Assembly (NCBI GenBank): GCA_934771675.1
Contig: CAKVMF010000041.1
Coordinates: 1 to 8,162 of the forward strand
Reading direction: 5' to 3'
Source of the DNA: an uncultured Clostridia bacterium
GTDB taxonomy: Bacteria > Bacillota > Clostridia > Christensenellales > UBA1242
Length of the DNA stretch: 8,162 nucleotides
Positions within the stretch are counted from its first letter, which is position 1; each line of letters begins with the position of its first letter. A program made the translations under genes and the position numbers. The notes below the pieces were generated by a model that worked only from the letters and a program-made list of their open reading frames with translations, did no database searches and was not told the origin of the DNA. Shown one piece after another: positions 6,086 through 8,162 of this stretch.

Positions 6086-6408
6086 TAAATAAGACCCCCA
6101 AATGCTCCAAGTTTGCTATTTTTCATTTCATCGGCCTTTGCTTTTGCATCATTAAAAGCTGCTACAACAAGGTCTTCAAGCATTTCAACATCATCTCTGT
6201 CAACAACATCAGGATTGATTTTTACTGACAAAAGTTCATATTTCCCATTGATTTCAACTTTTACCATTTCGCCGCTTGCTGTGCCTTCAAAAACACTTTG
6301 TTCAAGTTCTTCTTTTGCACGCATTGCATCTTGTTGCATTTTTTGAGCTTGACGCATCATTGCTTGCATATTGTTTCCGCCGCCAAATCCACCAAATCTA
6401 TTGTTCAT
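6085..6408 (-). CDS. ybaB: YbaB/EbfC nucleoid-associated DNA-binding protein
   Basis: This small DNA-binding protein of the YbaB/EbfC family forms dimers that bind DNA and help organise the nucleoid. Its gene usually sits between dnaX and recR, as here. The 107-residue sequence shows the family pattern: a glycine-rich start (FGGFGGGNNM, 5-14), a long helix with MMRQAQKMQQDAMRAKEEL (17-35), the central GTASGEMVKVEINGKYELLSV strands (42-62), INPDVVDRDDVEMLEDLVVAAFNDA (65-88), and a short glycine-rich end. The start is the ATG at 6408 after AAGGAG (6420-6415, six bases away). An open extension of 17 codons upstream overlaps the promoter and is not used. It overlaps recR by one base. Confidence 0.95.
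   Translation of the reverse strand: MNNRFGGFGGGNNMQAMMRQAQKMQQDAMRAKEELEQSVFEGTASGEMVKVEINGKYELLSVKINPDVVDRDDVEMLEDLVVAAFNDAKAKADEMKNSKLGAFGGLI
6095..6099 (-). promoter_or_regulatory. G-rich ribosome binding site of recR within ybaB
   Basis: GGGGG on the minus strand, made by the codons for the Gly-Gly near the YbaB C-terminus, lies nine bases before the recR GTG start. It is the only purine-rich stretch near that start and so supports GTG at 6085. Confidence 0.5.
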
Positions 6409-6430
6409 AATAATCTCCTTTACATAGTTC

Positions 6431-6459
6431 ATTATAAAATTTTTTATATATTTTTCCAA
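6431..6459 (-). promoter_or_regulatory. Internal promoter in front of ybaB-recR
   Basis: On the minus strand TTGGAA (6459-6454) is followed after exactly 17 bases by a perfect TATAAT (6436-6431). The predicted start near 6424 is just upstream of the ybaB ribosome binding site. It lies in the 67-base gap between the tau C-terminal frame and ybaB, so ybaB, recR and the zinc-ribbon gene can be transcribed without dnaX. Confidence 0.7.
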
Positions 6460-6475
6460 ATACTTTTGAAGATTT

Positions 6476-6967
6476 TTAGTTTTTTATAACCAATTTTTTG
6501 CCAATCAATTTTTTAAGCACATCTTCATCAGTTTCTTTTTTTTCGTTACCTTTAACTTTAAAGCCCAAGCCGTGTTTTTCAAAAAACGCTGAAACTTCTT
6601 TGTTTAAATTTTCATTTGAAATAAGTTCGCTAATTGAATCATCACCAGATAGTATTGCAATTCCTTCGGATATTTCAATTTGTTTTATCTGTCTGCAAAC
6701 CATAAGTGCCGACATCATTTTTGAAGATCTAAGATATCCCAAAAGTTCACCTAAAATTTTTAATTCTTCATCACTTTTTTTGTTTTGATCCATCTCAAAT
6801 TTTATCAGTTGAACTTCATCTTTAACTTCTTGAACGATGTTTGAAGCAAGCGAATTTTCAAAATCAGCAGAAGTTTTTTCTTGCGGTTTTTTCGCTTGGG
6901 CATTAGCTGGGAAAATTTTTAAGTTTTTCTTCAATTTTTTGAACACGTTCTTCAAGTGATGTTTCAC
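6476..6967 (-). CDS. dnaX: DnaX tau C-terminal domain in the +1 frame
   Basis: This frame continues dnaX. It is open from a GTG at 6967, but its first 65 bases overlap the end of the main dnaX frame and there encode a basic, unconvincing peptide. From about 6910 on it looks real: an Ala/Lys/Pro-rich linker (PANAQAKKPQEKT), then a helical domain. In the 163-residue reading, LGELLGYLRSSKMMSALMVC (residues 72-91) and the alternating hydrophobic strand after it (QIEISEGIAILS, 95-106) match in pattern the C-terminal domain of firmicute DnaX, which in tau contacts the polymerase. The lysine-rich tail ends at TAA (6478-6476). There is no ribosome binding site or plausible start after the dnaX stop, so it is more likely reached by frameshifting, or is the rest of a gene broken by an indel, than an independent gene. 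Joined to the upstream frame, it would give a protein of about 522 residues, within the usual DnaX range. Confidence 0.65.
   Translation of the reverse strand: MKHHLKNVFKKLKKNLKIFPANAQAKKPQEKTSADFENSLASNIVQEVKDEVQLIKFEMDQNKKSDEELKILGELLGYLRSSKMMSALMVCRQIKQIEISEGIAILSGDDSISELISNENLNKEVSAFFEKHGLGFKVKGNEKKETDEDVLKKLIGKKLVIKN
6903..6926 (-). other. Frameshift point in dnaX: programmed slip site or indel
   Basis: On the minus strand the end of the dnaX frame reads AAA CTT AAA AAT TTT CCC AGC TAA. Three homopolymers adjoin here (A5 at 6920-6916, T4 at 6915-6912, C3 at 6911-6909). Skipping one base in any of them, or a +1 slip of tRNA-Pro from CCC to CCA, enters the tau frame, giving LKNFP-ANAQ. 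The upstream repeat LEERVQKIEEKL keeps the typical DnaX pattern in the original frame, so the shift must lie after it. No strong internal ribosome binding site or stem-loop flanks the site. Confidence 0.55.
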
Positions 6968-8045
6968 TTATAATCTTTATTATTGCAGTTTCAAGAACCA
7001 TTCTTGGAAGTGCACTATAACGAAGTTCTTGTTCAACACCGCTCAAAACTTCAATTGTTTTTACCATTTGGCTGTAATTTTCAAGTGTTGCTTGCGACTT
7101 CATTTTTTCATAAACATCATCTTTCAAAACAACAATTTTTCTTGATTTGTCACCAAGCGTTAAAATCAAAAGCAAATCTCTAAAGTATGAAACCAAATCG
7201 TTTGAAAACACAAGTGGACTTTTTCCTTGGCCTAAAACCATGTCGAGTTCAACAAGCGCTTCACCTATATTTTTTGTTAAAATAAGGTCAGCCATTTTGA
7301 TTAATGTTTCTCTTTCAGAAATTCCAAGAACTGAAACAACTTTTTTGTAAGTTAATTCATCACCAGCAAATGAAACGCATCTGTCGGCAATTGAAAGAGT
7401 GTCACGAACACTGCCTTCACCAGCCCTTGCAATAACGTTGATTGATTGTTCATCAAACTTAACATTTTCTTCGGTCAAAACTCGCCTTAAAAGTGAAGAC
7501 AAATCTTCAAGAGAAACAAGTTTGAAATCAAATCTAATGCATCTTGAAAGAATAGTTGCTGGGAGTTTGTGAACTTCAGTTGTTGCCAAAATAAAAACTG
7601 TGTATGAAGGTGGCTCTTCCAATGTTTTCAAAAGAGCATTGAACGCACTGGTTGAAAGCATGTGGACTTCGTCGATGATGAAAACTTTGTATTTCCCAAC
7701 AACAGGTGGATACTTAACCTTTTCACGCAAATCACGAATTTCATCAACACCATTGTTTGAAGCAGCATCAATTTCCAAAACATCAATGTTTGTTTTGTCT
7801 AGTGCTTTGCACGCTTCACATTCCAAACATGGAGAGCCGTCTGGTTTTGGATTTAAACAGTTGATTGCCTTTGCAAAAATCTTTGCTGTGCTGGTTTTTC
7901 CAGTTCCTCTACTTCCCGTGAACAAATACGCATGAGAAATCTTGTCAAGTTTAATCTGGTTTTTTAATGTTGTAACAATGTGATCTTGACCAACAACTTC
8001 ATCAAAGGTTTTTGGTCTATACTTTCTGTAAAGTGCTAAATACAT
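6903..8045 (-). CDS. dnaX: DNA polymerase III subunit gamma/tau, ATPase and collar region
   Basis: DnaX is the AAA+ motor of the clamp loader, which places the beta sliding clamp on primed DNA. The 380-residue frame contains Walker A GSRGTGKTS (44-52), the DnaX-type zinc site (Cys63, Cys73, Cys76, Cys79), Walker B with DEVH (125-128), sensor 1 ATT (154-156), the arginine-finger SRC motif (167-169) and sensor 2 GSVRD (211-215). The collar domain follows (about 225-360), then LEERVQKIEEKL and a TAA. It stops at gamma length; firmicute DnaX proteins are usually well over 500 residues and the missing tau domain lies directly downstream in the +1 frame. The start is ATG 8045, which gives the family N-terminus MYLALYRKYRPKTF and follows AGGGGG (8058-8053). 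A weak promoter pair TTGCCG/TATAGA (8099-8094, 8078-8073, spacer 15) may lie upstream. No terminator is seen before ybaB. Confidence 0.95.
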   Translation of the reverse strand: MYLALYRKYRPKTFDEVVGQDHIVTTLKNQIKLDKISHAYLFTGSRGTGKTSTAKIFAKAINCLNPKPDGSPCLECEACKALDKTNIDVLEIDAASNNGVDEIRDLREKVKYPPVVGKYKVFIIDEVHMLSTSAFNALLKTLEEPPSYTVFILATTEVHKLPATILSRCIRFDFKLVSLEDLSSLLRRVLTEENVKFDEQSINVIARAGEGSVRDTLSIADRCVSFAGDELTYKKVVSVLGISERETLIKMADLILTKNIGEALVELDMVLGQGKSPLVFSNDLVSYFRDLLLILTLGDKSRKIVVLKDDVYEKMKSQATLENYSQMVKTIEVLSGVEQELRYSALPRMVLETAIIKIISETSLEERVQKIEEKLKNFPS

Positions 8046-8052
8046 ATTTTTG

Positions 8053-8058
8053 CCCCCT
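8053..8058 (-). promoter_or_regulatory. Ribosome binding site of dnaX
   Basis: AGGGGG on the minus strand lies seven bases before the ATG at 8045. It decides for this start over an in-frame codon 54 bases upstream that has no such site. The 117 bases from 8046 to the window edge hold no other gene. Confidence 0.65.
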
Positions 8059-8162
8059 AAAATAATAATTTTTCTATATTTTGCAGTTTTTTGCGGCAAT
8101 TTTTATTATTTTTTATCTATTTTTGCGTTTTTATTTTAATTTATTTTTGATTCGCTGTATTG

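Noticed and set aside
6901..6903. ATG overlapping the dnaX stop codon (TAATG) as a restart site for the tau domain.
   Set aside because: That ATG is in the third frame, not the tau frame, and soon runs into a stop, so it cannot express the C-terminal domain.
1..8162. No gene ends in TGA, which might suggest TGA is recoded.
   Set aside because: All tryptophans in the real genes are TGG and no gene needs TGA read-through. Nine stops are too few, and the dnaX break is at TAA.

Overview
The window is low-GC (roughly one third G+C) bacterial DNA. The AT-rich intergenic spacers, A/T-ending codons, AAGGAG-type ribosome binding sites, TTGACA/TATAAT promoters and hairpin-plus-T-run terminators point to a Bacillota (Firmicutes)-like organism. 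The dnaX-ybaB-recR gene order is shared by many bacteria. I cannot name a genus. All visible stop codons are TAA or TAG and tryptophan is TGG, so the standard bacterial code fits.

Layout: a short 3' remnant of an upstream gene and its terminator come first (1-70). A two-gene plus-strand operon follows: a ROK-family sugar kinase, probably glucokinase (117-1061), and glucose-6-phosphate isomerase (1073-2329). Together they take glucose to fructose-6-phosphate at the entry of glycolysis. A bidirectional terminator (2387-2419) separates pgi from a convergent single-gene unit encoding a 108-residue, three-helix membrane protein with its own strong promoter. Next is a 466-base stretch (2755-3220) without a secure gene. 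It holds a plausible plus-strand small-RNA unit (promoter, two hairpins, GNRA-capped terminator), a doubtful 45-codon ORF and the terminator of the next gene.

From 3221 to the right edge everything reads on the minus strand. There is a monocistronic cytoplasmic M49-like (dipeptidyl-peptidase III-like) zinc peptidase, then, in transcription order from the right, dnaX, a tau C-terminal reading frame, ybaB, recR and a small zinc-ribbon membrane protein ending in a compact terminator. DnaX loads the sliding clamp, YbaB is a DNA-binding nucleoid protein and RecR acts in RecFOR gap repair, so this is a replication/repair cluster. A good internal promoter in front of ybaB lets ybaB-recR be expressed apart from dnaX.

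The most notable signal is in dnaX. The frame holding the ATPase and collar domains stops after 380 codons, and the tau-specific C-terminal domain continues at once in the +1 frame, across a tract of three adjacent homopolymers (AAAAA-TTTT-CCC). This is either a programmed frameshift or transcript slippage making gamma-like and tau-like forms, a real inactivating mutation, or a homopolymer sequencing error. The sequence alone cannot decide.
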